Source: an uncultured Lachnospiraceae bacterium (lineage in GTDB: Bacteria > Bacillota > Clostridia > Lachnospirales > Lachnospiraceae). From it: a stretch of 39,196 nucleotides of DNA. The notes beneath the pieces are model-generated. The model saw nothing but the letters and a program-made list of their open reading frames with translations, made no database searches and was not told the DNA's origin. Every line of letters begins with the position of its first letter. Position 1 is the first letter of the stretch. Positions 8,023 through 16,001 of the stretch are shown here, piece by piece. The DNA lies in NCBI GenBank assembly GCA_946538445.1, contig CAMNGO010000002.1, positions 1 through 39,196 on the forward strand, read 5' to 3'. The translations under genes were made by a program, and so were the position numbers.

Positions 8023-8520
8023 TTATACTTTGTTGAGTCCCTTTTCTTTCAGCTTCCGGTAAAGCTTTTCCGCGATAGAATCCGGCACGAAGTCCCGGAT
8101 TTCCCCGCCGTAGGCAGCCACATCACGAACCATGCTGGAGCTGACACAGGAATAATTGATATCACAGGGGAAGAAGAGGGTATCAACCCCCGGTGCAATC
8201 TTCTTATTTGCATGTGCGTTCATCAATTCGAACTCGAATTCGCCCCCGGTGCGAATCCCTCTCAGCACCACATTGGCTTTCTGCTCGATGGCGAACTGCA
8301 TGAGAAGCCCGTTGAAGGGGATGATCTCCACATTGGGGATGTCCGCTGTAACCTCTTTTATCATATTCATTCTCTCCTCCACGGAGAAAAGAGGATTCTT
8401 GGCACTGTTATTGAGCAGGCCTACCACAACTTTGTCAAAGATGACAGAAGCTCTGCGAATCACATAGAGATGACCACGGGTCAGAGGATCAAATGTACCG
8501 GGATAAATTGCTATGCTCAT
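8023..8520 (-). CDS. coaD: Phosphopantetheine adenylyltransferase
   Basis: 165 residues, standard length. It makes dephospho-CoA from 4'-phosphopantetheine and ATP. Family motifs are complete: GTFDPLTRGH near the N-terminus (HxGH-type nucleotide site, here TRGH), the RGIRTGGEFEFEL segment and the SSSMVRDVA signature. A GAGGTAA ribosome site precedes the ATG. It is convergent to the nuclease gene (9 bp apart) and divergent from coaE, which encodes the next and last step of CoA synthesis. Confidence 0.95.
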   Translation of the reverse strand: MSIAIYPGTFDPLTRGHLYVIRRASVIFDKVVVGLLNNSAKNPLFSVEERMNMIKEVTADIPNVEIIPFNGLLMQFAIEQKANVVLRGIRTGGEFEFELMNAHANKKIAPGVDTLFFPCDINYSCVSSSMVRDVAAYGGEIRDFVPDSIAEKLYRKLKEKGLNKV

Positions 8521-8633
8521 ATTTGTTACCTCGCTGCTGTTTTTTAATAAATTTGCGGTTTTAATACGAATAATATGTTAATATATGATAGCATATTATC
8601 AGATAAAGGTCAAAAACATCAAGGGGGCAATTC

Positions 8634-9257
8634 ATGATGACGGAGAAAAAACAACGGAAAAAAGTGATAGGCATAACCGGTGGTACGGGATGTGGAAAAA
8701 CCGTGGTTATGAATATATTGAAGGAACGATTTAATGCAGGGCTGATCATTGCAGACCTGATCGGACATGAACTGATGGCTCCCGGAGGGGCGAATTATAA
8801 AGAAATCGTGAAGGTCTTCGGGGAAGATATCCTGGATGAAGATGGAAAGATCAACCGTCCCAGACTGTCTAAAATTGTGTTTTCTGACAAAGAAAAGCTG
8901 GAGATGCTCAATCAGATCTCGCACCCCAATATCGAAAAGGCAGTAGTGGCCAGGCTGGAGGAGATGCAGAAAGATGAAAGCATATCTTTCATTGCCCTGG
9001 AAGCAGCCCTGCTCATCGAATGCGGGTATATGAAATACCTGGACGAATTATGGTATGTTTATGCCGATGAAGAAACCAGGATCCGGCGGCTGATAGCCGG
9101 AAGGGGATACTCGGAAGAAAAAAGCCGGTCTGTGATGAAGAACCAGCTTAAGGAGGAGGAGTACCTCCGGCACAGTAACCGGCTGATCGATAACAGTGGC
9201 TCAGAAGAGGATACTTATGAGACCATCCGTTTATCTTTGGAGGAGAAACCATTATAG
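8634..9257 (+). CDS. coaE: Dephospho-CoA kinase
   Basis: 207 residues, normal length. It phosphorylates the 3' hydroxyl of dephospho-CoA, the last step of CoA synthesis. The P-loop GGTGCGKT is at residues 16-23. Further family features are IADLIGHEL, NRPRLSKIVFSD, a LEAALLIECGY stretch and the lid RRLIAGRGYSEE. The first of two adjacent ATGs is used because AAGGGGG lies 6 bases before it. The thioesterase gene follows after 31 bp on the same strand. Confidence 0.93.
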   Translation: MMTEKKQRKKVIGITGGTGCGKTVVMNILKERFNAGLIIADLIGHELMAPGGANYKEIVKVFGEDILDEDGKINRPRLSKIVFSDKEKLEMLNQISHPNIEKAVVARLEEMQKDESISFIALEAALLIECGYMKYLDELWYVYADEETRIRRLIAGRGYSEEKSRSVMKNQLKEEEYLRHSNRLIDNSGSEEDTYETIRLSLEEKPL

Positions 9258-9288
9258 ATGGTAGCTACAGGAAAGGAGGAATCTAAAT

Positions 9289-9870
9289 ATGCGCGAAGAT
9301 GCTAAGGATACAAAAGGGACAGATCCCGTTAAAAAGGACAGAAAAACTGATTTTATGGAGCATATGGACCAGATTATCAATTTCCGTAACAACGGCGGCA
9401 CGGTCAGCAAACACATGGCCATGAAAGTGACCGATGCCAAGCCGGGCTGGGCAAAGGGGGAGATGCTTTGCCAGGCTTTCCACATGAATCCCATCGGATC
9501 GGTGCACGGAGGCATGCTGTTCATTCTGGCGGATTTTGTGGCAGGTACGGCAGCTCTCACCAGGGGTAAGGTGGTAACTACTGCCAATGCCACTGCCTAT
9601 TTTCTCAACGCTGCCTACATGCCGAAAAAGCTGTATGCGGAAGCCACAGAGATCAAGACCGGTCTGTGCCTGTCCACCTACGATGTGGTGGTCACGGATG
9701 ACAACGGCAAGATCATCTCCAAGATGGTGGTGGAGTTCTATAATCTTCGGATTGATTTTGATGATTATGTGAACAACATGATACATCATGAGACGGATCT
9801 TTATTTTGATAAAAATGTATTCGGAGAAAATAAAGTGGAGGCCAAGACCTTTGGTCTGCTGGATGAATAG
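9289..9870 (+). CDS. PaaI-family acyl-CoA thioesterase (hot-dog fold)
   Basis: 193 residues. The core (about 45-155) has the PaaI/YbgC-type signature NPIGSVHGGMLFILADFVAG, where the HGG stretch and the Asp form the active site. Both ends extend beyond the usual 130-150 residue domain: a charged N-terminal 30 residues and a C-terminal 35-residue extension. It probably hydrolyses acyl-CoA or aryl-CoA esters. It sits between CoA synthesis and the CoA-ester catabolic island, so release of CoA from dead-end esters is a sensible role (inference). AAGGAGGAA lies 8 bases upstream of the ATG. Confidence 0.8.
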   Translation: MREDAKDTKGTDPVKKDRKTDFMEHMDQIINFRNNGGTVSKHMAMKVTDAKPGWAKGEMLCQAFHMNPIGSVHGGMLFILADFVAGTAALTRGKVVTTANATAYFLNAAYMPKKLYAEATEIKTGLCLSTYDVVVTDDNGKIISKMVVEFYNLRIDFDDYVNNMIHHETDLYFDKNVFGENKVEAKTFGLLDE

Positions 9871-9966
9871 ATATGTTAGATATACTCTGTTGACTATTAT
9901 TGTTATGTTTGTTAGAATTATTCTGAAAATGTGATGGGTTCTATGCCTTTTTTATAGCAAAACTTA

Positions 9967-10059
9967 TTGGTTTTTTCTACACTTTGTGTAGTATAATAAA
10001 AATAGTAGAATCAAAAGTGTATTTTTAGGTCAGTTTTTGCAATATATTTACTGCAAAAA
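9967..10059 (+). promoter_or_regulatory. Control region of the AroE-like gene: promoter with two inverted repeats
   Basis: TATAAT at 9992-9997 with a poor -35 (TTGGTT 9967-9972, 19-base spacer). A 6+3+6 inverted repeat CTACACTTTGTGTAG (9977-9991) fills the spacer up to the -10 box, a typical operator place. A second dyad TTTTTGCA / TGCAAAAA (10034-10041 and 10052-10059, 10-base spacer) lies in the expected 5' leader, before the AAAGGAGG ribosome site. Confidence 0.5.
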
Positions 10060-10085
10060 AAGACGGTTGATAAAGGAGGTCGGAT

Positions 10086-10952
10086 ATGGAAAAAAGAATT
10101 AACGGTGCCACAGAAGTGATCTGCCTCATCGGAAGCCCGGTGAAGCACTCCGGTTCTCCTCTTATGCATAATTTTGCTTTCAGACATAATGATCAGAACT
10201 ACGCCTATGTATGTTTTGAGGTTCAGGAGGAGCAGACGAAAGAAGCATTGGATGCCATGCGCCTTCTTGGTATGAGAGGATGTAATGCAACGATGCCCTG
10301 CAAGGTTGCGACAGCCAAGTATGTTGATAAGCTCTCACCGGCAGCCCAGATCATCGGGGCCTGCAATACCGTAGTGAATGACGGTGGTGTTCTTACCGGA
10401 TATATCACGGACGGTGCCGGTATGATCAGCAACCTCAGAGAGAACGGTGTCGAAGTGAAGGATAAGAAGGTTGTATGTATTGGTGCAGGTGGTGCTGCTA
10501 CAGCTATCGAGGTGGAGGTTGCCCTTGAGGGAGCCAGGTCTTTATCGATTTTCAACAGAACTGTTGAAAAGGCTGTGATTAATGTGGATAAGATCAAAGC
10601 TGCTATGCCGGATTTTGATGTGAAAGCGTTTGCCATGGATGACATGGAGGCACTGAAAGAGGAGATTGCAAATGCAGATATCCTTATCAATGGTACTTCC
10701 ATCGGTATGGCTCCGGATGCAGATGACACTCCGATCAAGGATGCGACCATGTTCCACAAGGATCTGGTGGTTGCCGATGCAGTTTACAATCCCATCGAGA
10801 CCCGCCTGCTCAAGGAGGCAAAGGAAGCCGGATGCAAGATCGTCACAGGAGACGGGATGCTTCTCTGGCAGGGTGCTGTGGGATACGAGCTGTGGACAGG
10901 TGCCAAGTTCCCCGTGGAAGAGTTCCGGGCATTCAAGGCCGGCTTGAAATGA
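10086..10952 (+). CDS. Shikimate/quinate dehydrogenase-family protein (AroE-like)
   Basis: 288 residues, standard AroE length. The family oxidises or reduces a ring hydroxyl/keto of shikimate or quinate with NAD(P). N-terminal substrate domain: Ser22/Ser24 (HSGSPLMHN), catalytic Lys73 (NATMPCK), Asn94 (GACNTVV) and Asp109. The usual NTDG motif reads ITDG here (Ile107 for Asn). Rossmann domain: GAGGAATAI, then FNRT, the form associated with NADP. No other aromatic-pathway gene is nearby; EtfB and ACAD genes follow on the same strand, so a catabolic role is more likely than chorismate synthesis (inference). A weak hairpin separates it from etfB. Confidence 0.82.
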   Translation: MEKRINGATEVICLIGSPVKHSGSPLMHNFAFRHNDQNYAYVCFEVQEEQTKEALDAMRLLGMRGCNATMPCKVATAKYVDKLSPAAQIIGACNTVVNDGGVLTGYITDGAGMISNLRENGVEVKDKKVVCIGAGGAATAIEVEVALEGARSLSIFNRTVEKAVINVDKIKAAMPDFDVKAFAMDDMEALKEEIANADILINGTSIGMAPDADDTPIKDATMFHKDLVVADAVYNPIETRLLKEAKEAGCKIVTGDGMLLWQGAVGYELWTGAKFPVEEFRAFKAGLK

Positions 10953-10962
10953 TTCAGTATAG

Positions 10963-10997
10963 TAAAGTCTGATCTGTGAAGGATGTAGCAGACTTTA
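10963..10997 (+). terminator. Hairpin between AroE-like gene and etfB, weak terminator or attenuator
   Basis: Stem TAAAGTCTG / CAGACTTTA (9 bp, perfect) with a 17-base loop, followed by only TTTAATAA. The T-run is poor, so termination is likely partial. Confidence 0.4.
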
Positions 10998-11068
10998 TTT
11001 AATAAATGAAACTCTGCCTATCATGAGTTTTGAGAAGTTACATATTGATTAAAAAAGGAGGAGACACA

Positions 11069-11872
11069 ATGAATATTCTTGTTTGTGTAAAACAGGTTCC
11101 GGATACTAACGAGATTAAGATCGATCCGGTAAAAAACACACTGATCCGTCAGGGAGTACCATCCATCGTTAACCCATTTGATGGTTATGCTTTGGAAGCT
11201 GCTGCCAGAATCAAAGACAAAGATCCGGATACCAGGATCGTTGTTATGTCCATGGGACCGGAGCAGGCTAAGGCTGCATTAAAAGAATGTGTTGCTATCG
11301 CTGCAGATCAGGCTTACCTCATCTCCGGACGTAAGTTTGGCGGATCCGATACATTAGCTACCAGTTATATCATCAGCGAAGCTGCTAAGATGATCGAAGA
11401 AAAAGAAGGAATCAAATTTGATGCATTCTTCTTCGGAAAACAGGCTATCGACGGTGATACAGCACAGACTGGTCCTGAGTTCGCAGAGCATCTTGGATTA
11501 CCACAGATCACATATGGTCTGGAAGCTTTTGTAGAAGGCGATACAATCAAGGTTAACAAAGAGGTTGACGGTGGTATTGAAGTTCTTTCTGCTCCGCTGC
11601 CATGTGTTGTTACCTTCACAAAACCGGCATTTGATCCTCGTTTCCCGACGATCAAACGTAAATTAGCTGCCAACAAGGCAAAAATCCCGGTAATTTCCGA
11701 TGAAGAATTAGTATTAGACGAGACTAAGATCGGTCTGAACGGTTCTCCTACCAGAGTTAAGAAGACACATGTTCCACAGAAGAAGACCGGCGGTATGAAG
11801 ATTCAGGAGGAGACTGCTGAAGATTCCGCTAAGAAACTTTACGATGCACTGAGTAACGCTGGTGTATTATAA
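11069..11872 (+). CDS. etfB: Electron transfer flavoprotein, beta subunit
   Basis: 267 residues. It passes electrons between acyl-CoA dehydrogenases and other carriers as a dimer with EtfA. Typical features: MNILVCVKQVPDTNEIKIDP at the start, NPFDGYALEAA, and DGDTAQTGPEFAEHLGLPQITY, close to the clostridial EtfB that works with butyryl-CoA dehydrogenase and can bifurcate electrons to ferredoxin. Bifurcation here is inference. The start at 11069 follows an AAGGAGGAG site; the frame extends back to 11030 without support. Codons are strongly biased to CGT and GCT, unlike the flanking housekeeping genes, suggesting high expression. Confidence 0.94.
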   Translation: MNILVCVKQVPDTNEIKIDPVKNTLIRQGVPSIVNPFDGYALEAAARIKDKDPDTRIVVMSMGPEQAKAALKECVAIAADQAYLISGRKFGGSDTLATSYIISEAAKMIEEKEGIKFDAFFFGKQAIDGDTAQTGPEFAEHLGLPQITYGLEAFVEGDTIKVNKEVDGGIEVLSAPLPCVVTFTKPAFDPRFPTIKRKLAANKAKIPVISDEELVLDETKIGLNGSPTRVKKTHVPQKKTGGMKIQEETAEDSAKKLYDALSNAGVL

Positions 11873-11891
11873 TTTGTAGGAGGTAAGTGAA

Positions 11892-12887
11892 ATGGAAGCA
11901 AAAACAAAAGATTTAATGGTTTTCGTTGAGACCAATGAAGACGGAACCGCAAAAAATGTTGGTTTAGAATTACTTACTCCGGGCAGAGAGGTTGCTGATA
12001 AACAGGGTGGCGCTCTTTCTGCTGTTATTATCGGAAACAATGTTCAGGCTGCTGTTGATGCTGTTAATGCACATGGCGCTGATCAGATTATCGTTGTGGA
12101 AGGTGAAGAATATGCTCACTATACCACAGATGCTTACAGAAAAGCTTTAATCGCAGTTGTTGAGAAATATGCTCCTACATCCATGATGATCGGTGCTACC
12201 AACAATGGCCGTGACCTTGCACCACGTGTATCCTGCTTCTTAAAGACAGGTCTTACCGCTGACTGTACAGGTGTTGATATTGATGAAGCTACCGGAAAAG
12301 TTGCATGGACACGTCCTACTTTCGGTGGAAACCTCATGGCTACTATCCTCTGCCCGGATTCCTTCCCGCAGATGGGTACCGTACGTCCCGGCGTTTTCAA
12401 GAAGGGTGAAGAGGTAGCTCCTCATGCTGAGATCATTAAAGAAGACATTCATGTTGATCCTTCCGAGATCCGCACAACAGTTATTGAAGTAATCAAAGAA
12501 GAAGGCGGCGAGAGTGTTGACCTTGAAGGCGCAGACGTAATCGTATCCGGCGGCCGTGGTGTTGGCGGACCGGAAGGTTTCGAGACCATCAAGCTTCTGG
12601 CTGACGCTATGGGCGGCGTAGTTGGTTCCTCCCGTGCAGCTGTTGATGCAGGCTGGATCTCCCATGCTCATCAGGTAGGACAGACCGGAAAGACCGTTGC
12701 TCCTAAGATCTATGTTGCATGTGGTATCTCCGGTGCTATCCAGCACGTAGCAGGTATGAGCGGATCCGATACAATCATCGCTATCAACAAAGATGCAGAC
12801 GCTCCTATCTTTGATATTGCTGACTACGGTGTAGTTGGTAACCTCTTTGATGTCATTCCTCCATTGGCAGCAGAGTTCAACAAATAA
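11892..12887 (+). CDS. etfA: Electron transfer flavoprotein, alpha subunit
   Basis: 331 residues. The C-terminal FAD-binding domain is clear: VSGGRGVGGPEGFE, GSSRAAVDAGW, HQVGQTGKTVAPKIYVACGISGAIQH and INKDADAPIFDIADYGVVG. No extra N-terminal ferredoxin domain is present. The start follows TAGGAGG, 19 bp after etfB, so the pair forms one transcript. Genes for thiolase, crotonase and hydroxybutyryl-CoA dehydrogenase, which accompany etfBA in butyrate operons, are absent. Confidence 0.94.
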   Translation: MEAKTKDLMVFVETNEDGTAKNVGLELLTPGREVADKQGGALSAVIIGNNVQAAVDAVNAHGADQIIVVEGEEYAHYTTDAYRKALIAVVEKYAPTSMMIGATNNGRDLAPRVSCFLKTGLTADCTGVDIDEATGKVAWTRPTFGGNLMATILCPDSFPQMGTVRPGVFKKGEEVAPHAEIIKEDIHVDPSEIRTTVIEVIKEEGGESVDLEGADVIVSGGRGVGGPEGFETIKLLADAMGGVVGSSRAAVDAGWISHAHQVGQTGKTVAPKIYVACGISGAIQHVAGMSGSDTIIAINKDADAPIFDIADYGVVGNLFDVIPPLAAEFNK

Positions 12888-12948
12888 TATTTGAAAATAA
12901 TCATAGGGTTTTCCCGATATATTTTCAGGATAATTATATGACCATTTT

Positions 12949-12984
12949 ACATAATCTGTGATTGTCCGCAATCACAGATTATGT
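12949..12984 (+). terminator. Long intercistronic hairpin between etfA and the first ACAD
   Basis: A perfect 16-bp stem (12949-12964 with 12969-12984) and loop TCCG, followed by TATATTAAGG with no real T-run. It may stabilise or cut the etfBA message, or terminate only in part. Confidence 0.5.
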
Positions 12985-13039
12985 TATATTAAGGATGAAA
13001 CACATAGCTTTTACTTATAGTTAAAGAAAGGGGTACTGT

Positions 13040-14185
13040 ATGAATTTTAAGTTCACAGAAGAAGAACAGGAAATTTTAGAAATGCTTGATGACTTTTGTA
13101 AAAAAGAAGTCGGACCTAAAGCTGCTGAAGTAGATGAGAACGAGCGTTTTCCGGAAGAGACATGGCACGCACTCGCTGAGATGGGTATGATGGGTGTTCC
13201 GTTCCCGGAAGAGTACGGCGGAGCAGGCCTTACATATGTTAACTATATTGCAGTATGTGAGAAACTGGCTGAGTATTGTGCAACCACATCCGTTATGGTT
13301 TCCGCACATTCCTCCCTGTGTACATGGCCGATCTTCAACTTTGGTACAGAAGAGCAGAAACAGAAATATTTACCGGATCTTTGCTCCGGTGAAAAACTTG
13401 GTGCTTTCGGTCTTACAGAGCCGGGTGCAGGAACAGATGCTGCTATGCAGAAGACAGTTGCAGAAGATAAAGGCGACTACTATCTGATGAACGGTTCCAA
13501 GATCTTCATCACAAATGCTGGTTATGCTGATACATTCGTAGTATTTGCTATGACAGACAAGACTCTGGGCAACAAGGGAATCACTGCTTTCATCCTGGAA
13601 AAAGGTATGGAAGGCTTCTCCATCGGTGCTCATGAGAAGAAGATGGGTATCCGCGGTTCCTCCACATGTGAACTGATCTTTGAAGATGTTAAGGTTCCGA
13701 AGGAGAACGTACTTGGCGGCGTAGGCAAGGGCTTCAAGGTTGCCATGATGACACTTGACGGCGGACGTATCGGTATCGGCGCACAGGCACTTGGTATCGC
13801 TCAGGCAGCCATCAATGAAACCGTTAAATACACCAAGGAAAGAGTACAGTTTGGCAAACCGATCTGGAAATTCCAGAATACACAGTTCCAGCTGGCTGAC
13901 ATGCAGGCTAAATTAGACGGCGCTCGTCTGCTTGTCTACCGTGCAGCACAGGCTAAGGAAGACCATGAGCCTCACAGCCATCTTGCAGCTATGGGTAAAC
14001 TGGTTGCTTCCGAGGTTGCCAGCGATGTTACAAGAAGATGTCTGCAGCTGATCGGTGGATACGGTTACACAAGAGAGTATCCGTTCGAGAGATTCATGCG
14101 TGACGCTAAGATCACTGAGATCTACGAAGGAACCAGCGAGGTTCAGAGAATGGTAATCGCAGGCTGGATGGGTGCAACAAAATAA
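13040..14185 (+). CDS. Acyl-CoA dehydrogenase 1 (butyryl-CoA dehydrogenase-like)
   Basis: 381 residues, normal for short-chain ACADs. FAD-dependent alpha,beta-oxidation or reduction of a CoA ester, with EtfBA as electron partner. Signatures: FGLTEPGAGTDAA, GSKIFITNAGYAD, a RVQFGKPI segment and LQLIGGYGYTREYPFERFMRDAKITEIYEGTSEVQR, with the catalytic base Glu363 in YEGT. It is the most Bcd-like of the three in this window. The start follows AAAGGGG. It is framed by the etfA hairpin and a strong terminator. True substrate unknown; no crt or hbd nearby argues against simple butyrate formation. Confidence 0.9.
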   Translation: MNFKFTEEEQEILEMLDDFCKKEVGPKAAEVDENERFPEETWHALAEMGMMGVPFPEEYGGAGLTYVNYIAVCEKLAEYCATTSVMVSAHSSLCTWPIFNFGTEEQKQKYLPDLCSGEKLGAFGLTEPGAGTDAAMQKTVAEDKGDYYLMNGSKIFITNAGYADTFVVFAMTDKTLGNKGITAFILEKGMEGFSIGAHEKKMGIRGSSTCELIFEDVKVPKENVLGGVGKGFKVAMMTLDGGRIGIGAQALGIAQAAINETVKYTKERVQFGKPIWKFQNTQFQLADMQAKLDGARLLVYRAAQAKEDHEPHSHLAAMGKLVASEVASDVTRRCLQLIGGYGYTREYPFERFMRDAKITEIYEGTSEVQRMVIAGWMGATK

Positions 14186-14214
14186 TAATTTAAACCGGCA
14201 GGTTTACGATTTCT

Positions 14215-14251
14215 AAAAAGGCGCAGTGCCACATGGCACTGTGCCTTTTTT
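14215..14251 (+). terminator. Terminator after ACAD 1
   Basis: Stem AGGCGCAGTGCC / GGCACTGTGCCT with one G-U pair, loop ACAT, then six or more T. Confidence 0.85.
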
Positions 14252-14269
14252 CGTCATTTCATCCGGCAG

Positions 14270-14304
14270 GGTTTCTTTTGTTATCATATGGTTTCTTTTG
14301 TTAT
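14270..14304. repeat. Two exact 15-bp direct repeats, 20-bp period, upstream of ACAD 2
   Basis: GGTTTCTTTTGTTAT occurs at 14270-14284 and 14290-14304, separated by CATAT. The 20-bp period puts both on nearly the same face of the helix. They lie in the 305-bp interval between ACAD 1 and ACAD 2, which is otherwise AT-rich; after the terminator and these repeats I see no clear sigma-70 promoter. A tandem activator or repressor site is likely. Confidence 0.6.
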
Positions 14305-14490
14305 TAAAATATACTATGATTTATGGCGGAATTGTAAATTATTGCAAATGAATGTAGGAAAATGATAAGAAAATACAATAAATATGTTGAGAAATAAAAG
14401 ATTTATCGATTAGAGTTTGTGGAAAATATATGATAGATTAATGATATAGAGTTAATCGAAATTTTTTACACACGAAAAGGAGATGTGATC

Positions 14491-15624
14491 ATGGCATTAA
14501 TTTACACAGAAGATCAGAAATCATTAATCGAAATGGTTAAAGACATGGCAGAAAGAGAAGTAAAACCTCATGTTGCAGAGTGCGACAGAACCGGTATTAC
14601 CCCTATCGAGTTATTTGATCCCGCTCTTGAGATGGGTCTTCATATGCTTGAGATCCCGGAAGAGTATGGCGGAGCCGGTATGGATTTTGAAACATCTGCT
14701 ATGATTTTTGAAGAGCTTGCAAAAGTAGATGCAGGTTATGCTGACACAATCGTTACAACATTCGTTGCTCTTCGTAACGTTATCATCGCAGGTACACCTG
14801 AGCAGGCTCAGCGTTTTGCTGATGTTGTTGCCGATGGCGGATTCGCTTGTTTCGCTATCACAGAGCCCGGTGCAGGATCTGATGCAGGCGCTCTTCGTGC
14901 TAGTGCTGTTCCGGATGGAAAAGGCAATTATGTATTAAATGGTACAAAGTGCTTCGCTACAAACGGCGAGTGTGCTTCTCTCTATGTTGGATTCTTCAGA
15001 ATTCCTGATGTTGGTATCACAGCATTCATGTTTGACAGAGATACTCCAGGATTCTCCGTAGGCGCTCATGAGGACAAGATGGGATTCCGTATGTCCAACA
15101 CAACAGACCTTATCTTTGAGGACGTTGTTCTTCCGGAAAGCGCAATCGTAGGCGTTCCCGGCAAGGGTCTTAACATCGCATTAAGCGGCCTGAATATCTC
15201 CCGTGCATTCCTTTCCACCATGGGTGTAGGTATCATGCAGCGTGCACTTGACGAAGCAGTAGCTTATGCTAAGGTTCGTGTTCAGTTCGGAAAACCAATC
15301 ATCAAACAGCAGATGGTTCAGCAGATGCTTGCAGATATGGCTATCAAGGTTGAGGCCAGCCGTGTTCTCGTTAACAACACCATGAAGATGATCGACGCAG
15401 GTATGGATGTACGTAAAGAAGCTTCCATCACCAAGACATTCGTAACAGATTCCATGCAGGAAGTTACTTCCAATGCTATCCAGGTATTCGGTGGATACGG
15501 ATATTCCAGAGAGTACCCGGTTGAGAAACTGATGCGTGACGCTAAGATCTTCCAGATCTTTGAAGGTACAAACCAGATCCAGAGACTCACAATTGCAAAA
15601 TGTCTTGAGAAAGAATACGAATAA
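14491..15624 (+). CDS. Acyl-CoA dehydrogenase 2
   Basis: 377 residues. Complete ACAD fold: FAITEPGAGSDAGALRASAV, NGTKCFATNGECASLYVGFF, RVQFGKPIIKQQ and QVFGGYGYSREYPVEKLMRDAKIFQIFEGTNQIQR, with the catalytic Glu358 in FEGT. The start at 14491 follows AAGGAG; a GTG at 14485 in the same frame lacks spacing. It has its own upstream control interval and its own terminator, so it appears separately regulated from ACAD 1. Residues around the acyl pocket (for example GECASLYVGFF and ALRNVIIAGT) differ from ACAD 1, so it probably takes a different CoA ester or a later step. Confidence 0.9.
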   Translation: MALIYTEDQKSLIEMVKDMAEREVKPHVAECDRTGITPIELFDPALEMGLHMLEIPEEYGGAGMDFETSAMIFEELAKVDAGYADTIVTTFVALRNVIIAGTPEQAQRFADVVADGGFACFAITEPGAGSDAGALRASAVPDGKGNYVLNGTKCFATNGECASLYVGFFRIPDVGITAFMFDRDTPGFSVGAHEDKMGFRMSNTTDLIFEDVVLPESAIVGVPGKGLNIALSGLNISRAFLSTMGVGIMQRALDEAVAYAKVRVQFGKPIIKQQMVQQMLADMAIKVEASRVLVNNTMKMIDAGMDVRKEASITKTFVTDSMQEVTSNAIQVFGGYGYSREYPVEKLMRDAKIFQIFEGTNQIQRLTIAKCLEKEYE

Positions 15625-15643
15625 AATTGATTGAATAAATCGG

Positions 15644-15714
15644 TTAGTATATCTTGAGTGTGAGTATATAATGAATGCTGATTCATATCGCAAGATATGG
15701 ATCAGCATTTTTTT
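15644..15714 (+). terminator. Terminator of ACAD 2, possibly also attenuator of the HPr-like gene
   Basis: Stem 15674-15689 with 15694-15709 (16 pairs, one U-G), loop GCAA, then seven T. A TATAAT hexamer with a poor -35 (TTAGTA 15644-15649, 17-base spacer; TATAAT 15667-15672) ends right before the stem. A transcript from there would begin with the hairpin and reach the HPr-like gene only if it reads through. Confidence 0.7.
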
Positions 15715-15726
15715 CAAGGGAGAATG

Positions 15727-15990
15727 ATGAAACGAGTAACTGTTTCTGTCAGGCAAGACAGATGGGATGAATTCCATATTGTGAGACTTGTGCATAATGC
15801 AAATAAGATGAAAAGTGATATGGACATCGTCCTGGATGATTATCATGCCAATGTGAAGAGTATCACTTCTATGATGGATTTCTATGAGAGGACGGCCGAC
15901 TGTCCGAAAGTCTTTGTTTTGCTGAACGGGGAGGACGAGGATGAGGCCGCTGCATGGATGAAGGAATATTTTGAAGGTACTATATCATAA
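15727..15990 (+). CDS. HPr-fold protein lacking the phosphorylatable His (Crh-like)
   Basis: 87 residues (a second ATG at 15724 is possible; the AAGGG site fits 15727 better). It lines up with HPr: the NVKSITSMM stretch equals the Ser46 region (Ser45 here), and the end GEDEDEAAAWMKEYFEG matches the last helix. At the place of His15 there is Asp14 (RWDEFHIV), so phosphotransfer from enzyme I is unlikely. Loss of His15 with Ser46 kept is the pattern of Bacillus Crh, which acts only as a corepressor with CcpA when phosphorylated by HprK. A role in catabolite control of the island is inference; the alignment is by eye. The FKBP-type gene follows after 11 bp. Confidence 0.65.
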   Translation: MKRVTVSVRQDRWDEFHIVRLVHNANKMKSDMDIVLDDYHANVKSITSMMDFYERTADCPKVFVLLNGEDEDEAAAWMKEYFEGTIS

Positions 15991-16001
15991 AGGGGAGTAA
16001 C

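Noticed and set aside
11069..14185. Butyrate operon (etfBA-bcd)
   Set aside because: Thiolase, crotonase and hydroxybutyryl-CoA dehydrogenase genes are missing, and the order and neighbours differ.
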